Shown here one piece after another: positions 9,379 through 17,132 of a stretch of DNA of 64,000 nt (position 1 is its first letter; the number at the start of each line of letters is the position of its first letter). A program made the translations under genes and the position numbers. Location of the stretch: assembly GCF_008935075.1 (NCBI RefSeq), contig NZ_CP044545.1, positions 1,019,501-1,083,500 on the forward strand. The letters run 5' to 3'. The DNA comes from Pradoshia sp. D12. Lineage in GTDB: Bacteria > Bacillota > Bacilli > Bacillales > Pradoshiaceae. Under the pieces are notes generated by a model. The model searched no databases and had not been told where the DNA came from. It saw nothing but the letters and a program-made list of their open reading frames with translations.

Positions 9379-9404
9379 TAAGACTGCAGTCGGCTGCAGT
9401 CTTA
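9379..9404 (-). terminator. Hairpin overlapping the yjcF stop codon
   Basis: A perfect 11-bp inverted repeat (TAAGACTGCAG with CTGCAGTCTTA) overlaps the TAA of yjcF. It likely ends the yjcG-yjcF transcript together with the adjacent hairpin. Confidence 0.65.
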
Positions 9405-9827
9405 AATATGTTTCTTCATAGTGTGATGAGGGATGCCGGCATCTAAAAATTCATCGGATATAACTGAGTAACCGAGTTTTTCATAAAAAGGGATCGCCTG
9501 GTTTTGAGCGTTTAATTTAAGGATCTCAATTTGTTTAGATAGGGCATATTGTTCTATGGCATTCATTAAATCTTTGCCCACCCCTTTTGAGCGGAAATCT
9601 GGTAAGATACAAATCCTTTCGACTTTTCCATAGCTATCAACCACCCTGAAGCGTCCGGCACCTATTGGATTACTTTCCTCATCTATTACGAGAAAATGTG
9701 TAGATTCCTCTTCTAAATGATCAATTTCTTCTTCTTCAGGTACATTTTGTTCATCTACAAAAACTTTAGTACGTACCGAAAATACCTGATCCAATTCTTC
9801 TTTTTCTGATACAATCTTGATGTTCAT
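9402..9827 (-). CDS. yjcF: GNAT family N-acetyltransferase YjcF
   Basis: This 141-residue single-domain GNAT protein starts MNIKIVSEKEELDQVFSVR. It has the acid-rich segment typical of YjcF/ElaA-like acyltransferases (VPEEEEIDHLEEE), then motif A as FRSKGVGKDLM, then LNAQNQAIPFYEKLGY. It is 5 bases downstream of yjcG and co-directional, so the two are almost certainly co-transcribed. The substrate is unknown. Order and length agree with the Bacillus subtilis yjcF-yjcG-yjcH group. Confidence 0.9.
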   Translation of the reverse strand: MNIKIVSEKEELDQVFSVRTKVFVDEQNVPEEEEIDHLEEESTHFLVIDEESNPIGAGRFRVVDSYGKVERICILPDFRSKGVGKDLMNAIEQYALSKQIEILKLNAQNQAIPFYEKLGYSVISDEFLDAGIPHHTMKKHI

Positions 9828-9832
9828 CGTGA

Positions 9833-10348
9833 TCAGTTGTCCTTTCTTAATTGGTATGTTTCATATACTTTCCATGCCCCATTTTCAGTTTGATAGAGTA
9901 AATGGAAGTGATCAACTACTTCTTCGTGTTCGAATTTCATGAGACGCAGTTGTCCGAGAATATCGTTATGTTCCTTGTCAGATAAATCTTGACCAATAGT
10001 AATATGCGGAACAAATTTGTATTTTTTATCTTTGCCCAGAATATCATTATGGAAATCTTCGTGAAGTGCACTTAATTCGGCAGTAGGGTCAATTTTTAAA
10101 TAAATCACATTATTGACTGGTTGGAAGGTGCTAACTTTTAAGACCTTTAATGTAAAAGGCTGGTGTTGGTTTGCAATCTCCTCGAGTTTAGCTGAAATTT
10201 CCTTGATTTGCTCATCTGTGGCTGTGAATTCAGATTTTAATGTGACATGAGGAGATATACGAGAGTAATGTGAGTCATAACGCTTTCTATATGAGTTTAC
10301 AATGTCTTGCAAATTTTTTGAAGGGAAAATAGCAATTCCAAAATTCAT
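9833..10348 (-). CDS. yjcG: 2H phosphoesterase / 2'-5' RNA ligase family protein YjcG
   Basis: This 171-residue protein carries the two catalytic HxT motifs of the 2H phosphoesterase superfamily: HVT at residues 34-36 and HIT at 115-117. Members cleave or ligate 2'-5' or cyclic phosphodiester bonds in RNA or nucleotides; the substrate of YjcG is unknown. An AGGGGGT site lies upstream of the ATG. It forms a two-gene unit with yjcF and is separated from yjcH by 78 bases. Confidence 0.93.
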   Translation of the reverse strand: MNFGIAIFPSKNLQDIVNSYRKRYDSHYSRISPHVTLKSEFTATDEQIKEISAKLEEIANQHQPFTLKVLKVSTFQPVNNVIYLKIDPTAELSALHEDFHNDILGKDKKYKFVPHITIGQDLSDKEHNDILGQLRLMKFEHEEVVDHFHLLYQTENGAWKVYETYQLRKDN

Positions 10349-10426
10349 GTAAGAACCCCCTGACTTATTTTGTAAAATTAGATATTACTTCATTATAGCA
10401 AATATTCAAAAAAATTTCCTTGCTAA

Positions 10427-11167
10427 TTATGTCCTGTGAAAGAGCCAGGTAAGTGTCCTCTTCATATCTGACTGCCATGCCCTCCAGGTATGGTCTCCAT
10501 CAATCTCTTCGTAAAAGACCGGAAAGCCTTTGCTTTCAATAATCGAGTTAAGTTCCTGATTAGGTTGTACAAAATCTATGATCCCATCTTTAGATGTTTG
10601 TACTGTTGTTTCATTCTTTCCAATCGTATGGTAGATTTGCGTTAAATGCGGGAACTGAAAAGACTCCACTGCTGATAGTACGGACTCGTTTACAAGTGGG
10701 GAATGCAATGCAATCTTGCCGAATGTATTGGGATAATCCATAGCTGCCATTAATGAAACAGTAGCTGCCAGGGAGTCTCCGATTAGGGCGCGGCTCAGCC
10801 CCATTTGGTAGGTCGGATATTCGGCATCAATATATGGAACAAGTTCATGTGCAAGAAACCTTTTATAGGCAGTATGCTTCAGGCCGTCAGGATGATATTT
10901 ATTCCAGCGATCTTCAACATTTTTATAAGGGACACCTATAATGATTATATTTTCTATTTCTTGTCTTTCTAAAAGCTCATCTGCAGCTCGTCCAATTTTG
11001 CCTAATTGGAAATAATCTTTACCATCCTGTGCAATCAGGACGGAATACTTATACAGATGGGAAAAGGCTGAAGGTAAATATACAAGGAGTTCGATTTCCT
11101 CATTTAATTCCTTGCTGTTAAAAGATATACCCTTAATTGTTCCGGCTTTTAATGCCAATGAGCTCAC
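10427..11167 (-). CDS. yjcH: Alpha/beta-hydrolase esterase YjcH (esterase D/Fes type)
   Basis: This 246-residue hydrolase has the nucleophile elbow GDSLAA (Ser132), followed by a late acidic and His region (IDGDHTWRAW). Segments such as YSVLIAQDGKDYF and GVPYKNVEDRWNKYHPDG are characteristic of the Fes/esterase family that includes YjcH. No signal peptide is seen, so it is likely cytoplasmic. It completes the conserved yjcF-G-H order. The start ATG is preceded by AGGGGGTGAGC. Confidence 0.9.
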   Translation of the reverse strand: MSSLALKAGTIKGISFNSKELNEEIELLVYLPSAFSHLYKYSVLIAQDGKDYFQLGKIGRAADELLERQEIENIIIIGVPYKNVEDRWNKYHPDGLKHTAYKRFLAHELVPYIDAEYPTYQMGLSRALIGDSLAATVSLMAAMDYPNTFGKIALHSPLVNESVLSAVESFQFPHLTQIYHTIGKNETTVQTSKDGIIDFVQPNQELNSIIESKGFPVFYEEIDGDHTWRAWQSDMKRTLTWLFHRT

Positions 11168-11293
11168 CCCCTGTTATTCTTTTCAGGTATATTTTAGCAT
11201 ACTCTAACTTGTATATAATAATCAGGAGATTTGTGATATTATGAAGATTCTGATGGTATAATGGATGAAAGTGTAAAAAGGAGTAATAGAGAT

Positions 11294-11854
11294 ATGATTA
11301 AAAAACGTGTACATAGTAAAACAGTGACAAATGCTGCTAAACTTGCCTTGCAAAGTCGAGGTGTTACACTTGAAGCAATCGCTGAAATTGTTTATGAAAT
11401 GCAATTTCCTTATAATGATAATTTAACTCTGGATGAATGCATATATAGTATAGAACGTGTCCTGATGAAACGTGAAATTCAGCATGCCCTTCTTGTAGGT
11501 ATTGAATTAGATCGATTAGCTGAAAAGGGCATGCTGTCAGAGCCATTGCAGTCTATTGTTGAGTCTGATGAGTCCTTATTTGGTGTGGATGAAACCATTG
11601 CCTTAGGAGCTGTGCTCGGTTATGGAAGTATTGGTGTGACAACATTTGGTCACCTGGATAAGAATAAAGTGGGGATTATCCGATATTTAGATACGAAGAA
11701 AGAGGGAAGAGGCGTAAATACATTCCTTGATGATTTGGTCGCTGCAATTGCAGCAAGTGCTGCTTCCAGATTAGCTCATCGTCTGCGTGATAAAGAGGAA
11801 TCCCTGTCCGAGGATGAAATTGAAGATATAGATCATGAAGAAATGATTGGCTAA
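11294..11854 (+). CDS. yutG: Phosphatidylglycerophosphatase A-related protein YutG
   Basis: This 186-residue protein matches the PgpA/YutG family: the N-terminal helix (AAKLALQSRGVTLEAIAEIV), LTLDECIYSIERVLMKREIQHALLVGIELDRLAE and the C-terminal FLDDLVAAIAASAASRLAHRL. PgpA-type enzymes act on phosphatidylglycerol phosphate, but YutG proteins are soluble and their true substrate is uncertain. I chose ATG 11294 because AAAAGGAG lies at 11275-11282. An earlier in-frame ATG at 11261 overlaps a TATAAT element (11257-11262), which would leave it outside the transcript. Confidence 0.85.
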   Translation: MIKKRVHSKTVTNAAKLALQSRGVTLEAIAEIVYEMQFPYNDNLTLDECIYSIERVLMKREIQHALLVGIELDRLAEKGMLSEPLQSIVESDESLFGVDETIALGAVLGYGSIGVTTFGHLDKNKVGIIRYLDTKKEGRGVNTFLDDLVAAIAASAASRLAHRLRDKEESLSEDEIEDIDHEEMIG

Positions 11855-11884
11855 GGGAAGGGGGGGAACCTCTTCTTTTTCTTT

Positions 11885-12100
11885 TTATGATGACCGCTGG
11901 GATTGATAAACGAGTTGGGTAGATAAGATTTGTTCCTTCTTAAATGTTCGATAGAGTTTGCGGTTAAAACAATAGGCACGAATCAGTTGCTCACCCATTG
12001 ATTTAACCAGAATACGGCGTTTTGTAAAAATATTTTTATTCGAGACATAGATGATATCGATGGGAATTTGTTCTCTCATGCTCCTAAGTAAATCATTCAT
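11885..12100 (-). CDS. Small WYL-like protein under SOS control
   Basis: This 71-residue protein has the segment IDIIYVSNKNIFTKRRILVKSM followed by IRAYCFNRKLYRTFKKEQIL, resembling an isolated WYL-type beta-barrel (WYL domains sense ligands or nucleic acid). In Bacillus, similar mini-WYL genes often accompany YolD/UvrX SOS genes. An ideal AGGAGGTGAAG site precedes the ATG. The promoter contains one LexA box between -35 and -10 and a second immediately upstream, so it should be strongly DNA-damage inducible. No yolD or Y-family polymerase gene is adjacent. The WYL assignment rests on my reading of the sequence only. Confidence 0.75.
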   Translation of the reverse strand: MNDLLRSMREQIPIDIIYVSNKNIFTKRRILVKSMGEQLIRAYCFNRKLYRTFKKEQILSTQLVYQSQRSS

Positions 12101-12121
12101 TTATCTTCACCTCCTATTTTC

Positions 12122-12151
12122 ATTATATACGAACATACGTTTCTTATTCAA
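12122..12151 (-). promoter_or_regulatory. Sigma-A promoter of the mini-WYL gene
   Basis: On the minus strand, TTGAAT (12146-12151) and a perfect TATAAT (12122-12127) are separated by 18 bp. The first LexA box fills the spacer, so LexA binding would exclude polymerase. Confidence 0.85.
12130..12143 (+). promoter_or_regulatory. LexA (DinR) box 1
   Basis: CGAACATACGTTTC fits the Bacillus LexA consensus CGAACRNRYGTTYC at every fixed position. Confidence 0.93.
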
Positions 12152-12158
12152 CAAAAAA

Positions 12159-12172
12159 GAAACGTATGTTCG
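12159..12172 (-). promoter_or_regulatory. LexA (DinR) box 2, identical and inverted
   Basis: GAAACGTATGTTCG is the exact reverse complement of box 1. The two 14-bp sites form a 43-bp inverted arrangement, with box 2 just upstream of the -35 element. Confidence 0.9.
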
Positions 12173-12326
12173 ATGTTTGTTTTTGTTGAAGTTGTTAATC
12201 ATCATTAAATAATCATCCGTTTAATGAACCTTGATAGTAGAAGATATTTACCAAGATAAAAAGAAGGAAAGAGACAAGCCTAGCAATCATATACTCTTTG
12301 TGAAGGAATGAAGGAGGGGAAGTTGT

Positions 12327-12806
12327 TTGGCTAATACACTTGCATATCATGAAACACTGGAATTGCATGAATTAGTAGCATTTGCATCAAATGCATTAGT
12401 AGGCTTGAAAATGAAGGTCAGAGATGTACCAAATCAGGAGTTGAAAAATCTATATTTGACTACAATTAAAGTTTTGGAAAGATATATTAAAGAGTTGCTG
12501 CAATACTTTCCAAGAGCACCGCAAAGGGAAGAGGATGAAAGAGAACAACCGGACGCCAGCTTTTTTGCAGGGAATTTATTGGGATTAACAAAAACATTAA
12601 TCCGGAATTATTCGATAGCCATCACTGAAACGGCTACTCCTGTTTTGAAAAAGACATTAACAAACCAACTAAACGGAATGATTGATTTGCATAGCCAGGT
12701 ATTTAACTATATGTATAAGAATAATATGTATCCCGCATATGATTTAAGTGCTTTGATTAAAAACGATGTAAACAACGCTAATAGAGCAATTGCAAAAAAA
12801 TATTGA
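12327..12806 (+). CDS. Spore coat protein, CotF-like family
   Basis: This 159-residue helical protein has the ferritin-like pattern of CotF-domain coat proteins: LAYHETLELHELVAFASNAL, DVPNQELKNLYL and the C-terminal HSQVFNYMYKNNMYPAYDL, which is highly typical. Translation starts at TTG 12327, 7 bases after an AAGGAGGGG site. CotF-type proteins lie in the spore coat; their biochemical role is unknown. The gene is monocistronic with its own terminator. Confidence 0.88.
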   Translation: MANTLAYHETLELHELVAFASNALVGLKMKVRDVPNQELKNLYLTTIKVLERYIKELLQYFPRAPQREEDEREQPDASFFAGNLLGLTKTLIRNYSIAITETATPVLKKTLTNQLNGMIDLHSQVFNYMYKNNMYPAYDLSALIKNDVNNANRAIAKKY

Positions 12807-12813
12807 AGGCTCT

Positions 12814-12836
12814 GGCACCTAGATGGGTGCCTTTTT
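12814..12836 (+). terminator. Terminator of the CotF-like gene
   Basis: GGCACC and GGTGCC pair over a short loop, followed by TTTTT. Confidence 0.8.
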
Positions 12837-12880
12837 GGTTCCTGAAATAAAACTGTTATAATGGCCATGAGGTGATACAT

Positions 12881-13555
12881 ATGTGTGGTAGATTTACGTT
12901 ATTTTCAACGTTTGAAACGATTATTGAACGATTTCATATAGAGGCAGCCTTTGATGAGGCAGATTATCAAGTTAGTTATAATATTGCACCGTCTCAGAGA
13001 ATTGTTGCCGTTATTAATGATGGATCCAAAAATCGCTTAGGTTATTTGAGGTGGGGATTGATTCCATCGTGGGCAAAGGATGAAAAAATCGGATATAAGC
13101 TGATCAATGCTCGATCAGAAACGCTTGCGGAAAAACCAAGTTTTCGGAAGGCATACCAAAATAAACGCTGTTTAATTGTGGCTGATTCCTATTATGAATG
13201 GAAGCAAACGCCTGAAAGAAAAATACCGATGCGGATTAAATTGAAAAGCGGAGAACCATTTGGATTGGCAGGTTTATGGGAATCATGGAATTCACCAGAA
13301 GGACAGGCCGTATGCACGTGTACCATTATTACAACGTCCTCCAATGAATTGATGTCTTCCATACATGACCGGATGCCAGTTATTCTTAACCCGGAAGATG
13401 AACAAAAGTGGCTGAATCCAAAGATTCATGATTCGCATTTACTAAAACAATATTTACGTCCGTTTAATCCTGAATTAATGGAAGCTTTTGAAGTAAGTGC
13501 TGATGTGAATTCACCCAAAAATAATTCGGAACACGTAATTCAAAGAATATGTTGA
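12881..13555 (+). CDS. SRAP (HMCES/YedK) abasic-site crosslinking protein
   Basis: SRAP proteins covalently trap abasic sites in single-stranded DNA through a thiazolidine formed by the N-terminal Cys. I place the start at ATG 12881, so the protein begins MCGRF and Cys2 becomes the exposed N-terminus after Met removal. An upstream GTG in frame would bury the Cys and lies inside the GAGGTG binding site. Catalytic residues are visible: Cys2, Asn76 in INARSET, Glu106 in YYEW and His162 in IHDRMPVIL. Length is 224 residues, normal for the family. A TATAAT at 12857-12862 is a probable -10. No LexA box is seen directly upstream. Confidence 0.93.
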   Translation: MCGRFTLFSTFETIIERFHIEAAFDEADYQVSYNIAPSQRIVAVINDGSKNRLGYLRWGLIPSWAKDEKIGYKLINARSETLAEKPSFRKAYQNKRCLIVADSYYEWKQTPERKIPMRIKLKSGEPFGLAGLWESWNSPEGQAVCTCTIITTSSNELMSSIHDRMPVILNPEDEQKWLNPKIHDSHLLKQYLRPFNPELMEAFEVSADVNSPKNNSEHVIQRIC

Positions 13556-14108
13556 TTATTATTTTTCTCGGCATTTATTAACGGAAATTTTCGTTTTCTG
13601 TGGAAATCCTTCAGATTATCTAAAACTCTGACGATTAGGTATTCGCCGTATAATCCCGTATTAAACCTTACTTTTAAAAAGGAGTTATTCGTTTCTTGTT
13701 AATAGGTGCTATTTTCATACTTCGATTTTTCAATTAACAACATTAGTAAAAATAAAAAAAGAATAATGACTACTATCATGTTTCCCTGACCTCCTTCAAA
13801 TAGGTTGATTAACTTTTTCATTCAATATAGTAAACTACAGTACAATCATACTACTGTATGGTAAAAATTAGAATATGAGAAGTAGGAAAGGCAACATATT
13901 GATTACAAAATGGTAGTAAGAGAGATACTATGAAATGCTAGTATGATTTCAACGACTGAAACTATTATTTCGAATTTAAACATTAAGTTCGAATAACAAG
14001 AGAATAACAAAAAGGTTAAATGCGTGTAATTATGTTTTTATCTTTTAAAAGAGGATAAATATAGTAGTGTAAGCAACAAAATAATTTCTTAAAAAGGAGC
14101 GATTATTT
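13556..14108. other. Intergenic region with one tiny ORF
   Basis: Apart from the small minus-strand peptide gene at 13699-13779, I see no gene. The last 75 bases likely hold the promoter of the KGG gene: GTTTTT at 14034 and GGATAA at 14053 are a weak match to the sigma-B pattern. Confidence 0.5.
13699..13779 (-). CDS. Candidate 26-residue membrane peptide
   Basis: An ATG at 13779 on the minus strand is preceded at ideal distance by GAAGGAGGTC. It encodes MIVVIILFLFLLMLLIEKSK followed by YENSTY and a stop. The first 16 residues form one membrane helix and the tail is polar, like many Bacillus micropeptides that regulate membrane complexes or act as type I toxins. No neighbour suggests a function. 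The strong ribosome binding site is the main support. Confidence 0.5.
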   Translation of the reverse strand: MIVVIILFLFLLMLLIEKSKYENSTY

Positions 14109-14297
14109 ATGGCAGACAAAATGTCTAGAGAAGAAGCAGGACGCAAAGGCGGAGAAGCTACAGCTAAAAATCATGATAAGGACTTCTACCAAGAAATTGG
14201 CGAAAAGGGTGGAGAAGCCACCAAGAAAAATCATGATAAAGACTTCTATAAAGAGATTGGTGAAAAAGGCGGTAAAGCCCGCGCAAACAACGATTAA
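14109..14297 (+). CDS. KGG-repeat general stress protein (GsiB-like)
   Basis: This 62-residue, highly hydrophilic protein is built from three KGG motifs (RKGGEA, EKGGEA, EKGGKA) spaced about 20 residues apart, with a duplicated linker (KNHDKDFYQEIG and KNHDKDFYKEIG). KGG proteins such as Bacillus GsiB are hydrophilin-like stress proteins controlled by sigma B. AAAAAGGAGCG precedes the ATG. The internal duplication at DNA level suggests expansion by repeat copying. A bidirectional terminator follows. Confidence 0.9.
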   Translation: MADKMSREEAGRKGGEATAKNHDKDFYQEIGEKGGEATKKNHDKDFYKEIGEKGGKARANND

Positions 14298-14339
14298 ACC
14301 TTCTTCAGAAATTAAAAAAAATACTATAAGCAATCAAGG

Positions 14340-14375
14340 AAAAACCATGCTGACTTAGCATGGTTTTTCCTTTTT
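14340..14375. terminator. Bidirectional terminator between the KGG gene and the YqcI/YcgG gene
   Basis: AAAAACCATGCT (14340-14351) pairs with AGCATGGTTTTT (14357-14368). A-runs and T-runs on both sides serve both convergent genes; it overlaps the stop of the minus-strand gene. Confidence 0.85.
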
Positions 14376-15119
14376 CTGATTACCTTTACCAGATGATAAT
14401 AGAGTATTCCTCATTGGACAAGTTCCTTTAATTGGATTGCAATCATCCGTAATTAAATACTGTTTCCATTCTCTCTTGGATAAATCCTCATAGCCGCCTA
14501 AATCTGGATGATACGGCATGTTTTCAATCTTCTCAACTTTTTTTCTAATAACCTCAATTGCTTTTCTGCCATGTGGAGTAGTATAAGACGTATCAGCAAA
14601 AATTCTTCTTGGCTGAAAAATCATGATTAGGCAATCACCTAGATTTCGGGTAATACGATTTTGGTAAAAAGGAGCATTGCCAGATACAAAGATAGGTTCC
14701 CCGTTGAAAACAAATTCCCAATGGGGATCATCTGGATCAAGGGGAATATCATTGGACCATTCTTTATCATCCTGTTCGTGCAAATAGGATAAAATACTCC
14801 AAAAATTGGCATTATAATAATCATAATCAAGGTGCTGATAATTAAGTTCAGGCTCTACGAAAAGAACCAATGCATACCGAATAGATGGATTCTTCCTTGA
14901 AAGTTTGAGAAATTCGCTAAGTGTATGTGGAAGCGCAGAAAAATTATGATTCTCACAATACGTATAGCGGAGGAGGCCATCTCGCTCTGCTTTCATGCCA
15001 AAGTGACATGGGAATTGATTGTCACTGACAGTAGAACTCCAATAGTTATAGGCCTCATTCAGCCACCTCGGAAGAAGATTCCCCTTTTTAAAGTCAGATT
15101 TAATCAGTAAATGGTTCAT
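14355..15119 (-). CDS. YqcI/YcgG family protein
   Basis: This 254-residue protein matches the YqcI/YcgG family: FPCHFGMKAERDGLLRYTYC near residue 40, NFWSILSYLHEQD near 105, a heme-like or metal-like region FVSGNAPFY and LIMIFQPRRIF. The function of the family is not established, and some members are linked to heme. There are two Cys near the N-terminal third and two near the C-terminus (DDCNPIKGTCPM). It is monocistronic and convergent with the KGG gene. Confidence 0.82.
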   Translation of the reverse strand: MNHLLIKSDFKKGNLLPRWLNEAYNYWSSTVSDNQFPCHFGMKAERDGLLRYTYCENHNFSALPHTLSEFLKLSRKNPSIRYALVLFVEPELNYQHLDYDYYNANFWSILSYLHEQDDKEWSNDIPLDPDDPHWEFVFNGEPIFVSGNAPFYQNRITRNLGDCLIMIFQPRRIFADTSYTTPHGRKAIEVIRKKVEKIENMPYHPDLGGYEDLSKREWKQYLITDDCNPIKGTCPMRNTLLSSGKGNQKKEKPC

Positions 15120-15290
15120 AAATTAAACTCCTTGACGTATTTTTACGTACGGGACAATTAGGGATAATTTCATCATATGAAAATGATTGGAATGGTTGCT
15201 TTGTTCGATTAGATTAATGATGAAATTCTTCAGCTCTCACTGGTTTGATATAATAAAACAAACGAATAAATAGTAAGGAGCATCCTCAAT

Positions 15291-16184
15291 ATGGAAAGAA
15301 AGTATGGATGGTTAATCTATAATGGGAGTTTGCTGTCTCCAAAATTTATGGAAATCCATGATTGGTATAAAGAGTCAGCTTCAAAAAAAGGAATCATTCT
15401 CGACTTAGTTAAAAATACAGAATTATTCTCTGTTATTGAAGGAAATCAAACCATTATTAAAAGTGAAAGACAGCATGCACGGCCGGATTTTATTTTGTTC
15501 TTGGATAAGGATATTCGTCTGGCAAATCAGTTGGAACAGATGGGTTATCGACTGTTTAACAAGGCTTCCGTGATTGAAGTGTGTGATAGCAAAATCATGA
15601 CATTCCAGGCACTGGCTGATCATTCAATTAAATTACCGAAAACTATATTTTCCCCGTTGACTTTTACAAATACATTGGAAAAGGATCATTCATTTATTGA
15701 GTTTATTGAAAGGGAATTATCCTATCCGATTGTTATTAAAGAGGCCTACGGATCTTTTGGTGAGCAGGTGTATCTGGTACAAACCCGTGAAGAATTGGAG
15801 AAAAAGAGAAAAGAACTACTTCAAATCCCACATCTTTATCAGGAATTCATTAAAAACAGTAAAGGCAGAGACGTAAGAGTTCATGTGGTAGGTGACAAAG
15901 TGGTGGCGTCTATGCTGCGAACTTCCGAAACAGATTTTAGAGCAAACGTGACAAATGGTGGGGTCATGCATGAATATGTTCTTCCGAAAGAATTTGAAGA
16001 ACTGGCAATTAAGGCAAGTAAGATTATCGGAGCTGATTTTAGTGGAGTGGATCTTTTGTTTGGCGAAGAGGAAGAACCGATTCTTTGTGAAGTAAATTCA
16101 AATGCTCATATAAAAAATATCTATGATTGTACAGGTATTGATGTAACTGAGCATATCTTCGATTATATTTTGCGGATGGTGTGA
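15291..16184 (+). CDS. RimK-family ATP-grasp ligase
   Basis: This 297-residue ATP-grasp enzyme resembles RimK/alpha-L-glutamate ligases. The nucleotide-binding half includes YPIVIKEAYGSFGEQVYLV, the hinge is LYQEFIKNSKGRDVRVHVVG, and the metal-binding end is DFSGVDLLF followed by ILCEVNSNAHI. Such enzymes join an amino acid to a carboxylate via an acyl phosphate. The acceptor is unknown. AGTAAGGAGCATC lies upstream of the ATG. A second, related ligase follows after one base (TGA-C-ATG), so the pair is an operon and probably a duplication. Confidence 0.85.
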   Translation: MERKYGWLIYNGSLLSPKFMEIHDWYKESASKKGIILDLVKNTELFSVIEGNQTIIKSERQHARPDFILFLDKDIRLANQLEQMGYRLFNKASVIEVCDSKIMTFQALADHSIKLPKTIFSPLTFTNTLEKDHSFIEFIERELSYPIVIKEAYGSFGEQVYLVQTREELEKKRKELLQIPHLYQEFIKNSKGRDVRVHVVGDKVVASMLRTSETDFRANVTNGGVMHEYVLPKEFEELAIKASKIIGADFSGVDLLFGEEEEPILCEVNSNAHIKNIYDCTGIDVTEHIFDYILRMV

Positions 16185-16185
16185 C

Positions 16186-17048
16186 ATGTTTAAAGGCTTA
16201 CTGATCTATAAGCGCGAGGATTATGACAAAAATAAATGGTTTGCCAATCAGTTTATTAATAAAATAGTAATCAGCACAATCTAAATATCCAGCTTGTATT
16301 TGCCGAGGAATTGAGTTTAATAATTGATAATGGAAAATTGTCCGTTTATATGGAGGAGGGGAATTCACTTCAACCGGATTTCGTCATTAACCGCACCCGA
16401 GACAGTCAAATAAGTCTTCATTTTGAATTAATGGGGTGCAGAGTTTTTAACAATTCTCAAGTGACGGATATTTGTAATCATAAAGCTAAAACACATCAAA
16501 TGATTAACAGCCATGGAATAAAATCTGTGAAGACGGCAATCTCATTCACTGAGGGACAGTCGCTATTAAATTATCCACTTATCTTGAAGACCAACAGCGG
16601 CCATGGTGGGACGGATGTTTTTAAAGTAGATTGCAAAACAGAATTAACTAAGCAGATGGGGGAGCTTAATAAGGGGGATGTTATCCTACAGGAAATGTGT
16701 GATAATCCCGGTGTTGATGTGCGAGTCTTCGTACTGGGCAGAGAGATTATTGGAGCGGTTAAACGTTATTCCAGCAACAGCTTTAAGTCCAATTTTTCAC
16801 TTGGCGGAAAGGCAGAGCGTTATACTTTATCTGAGAACCAAGAGAATTTAGTAAATAAAATAAGTATGATATTTGATTTTGACTTTGTAGGTATCGATTT
16901 TCTCATCGGCCAGGACGGAGAATTCCTGTTCAACGAAATAGAAGATGCAGTAGGTACCCGTACACTTTACCAACAATATGACTTTGATGTTGTACATATG
17001 TATCTGAAATATATTAATAAACAAATGGTTGATATGTGCGCAAAATAA
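16186..17048 (+). pseudogene. Second RimK-like ATP-grasp ligase, frameshifted
   Basis: ATG at 16186 opens MFKGLLIYKREDYDKNKWFA but hits a stop after 33 codons. Protein similarity continues in another frame from about 16264 to 17048 (IQLVFAEELSL, LILKTNSGHGGTDVF, GVDVRVFVLGREIIG, DFVGIDFLI, EIEDAVGTRTLY). Adding one A to the A4 run at 16261-16264 restores one 287-residue ligase reading through NKNSNQHNLNIQLV. The break is therefore a single-base deletion in a homopolymer: real decay or a sequencing error. The catalytic Asn of the first copy (EVNSNA) is here EIEDA, a change at a metal-binding site. Confidence 0.85.
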
Positions 17049-17132
17049 TCCTTTCATTTAAAAAAAATGTAAAATATTTGATAAAATAATAGTGATATAC
17101 TTCACAAATATGAGAGGTAAAGGGATGAGTGG

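Noticed and set aside
11261-11293. Earlier start of the YutG gene
   Set aside because: It overlaps a TATAAT element and lacks a ribosome binding site, while ATG 11294 has AAAAGGAG.
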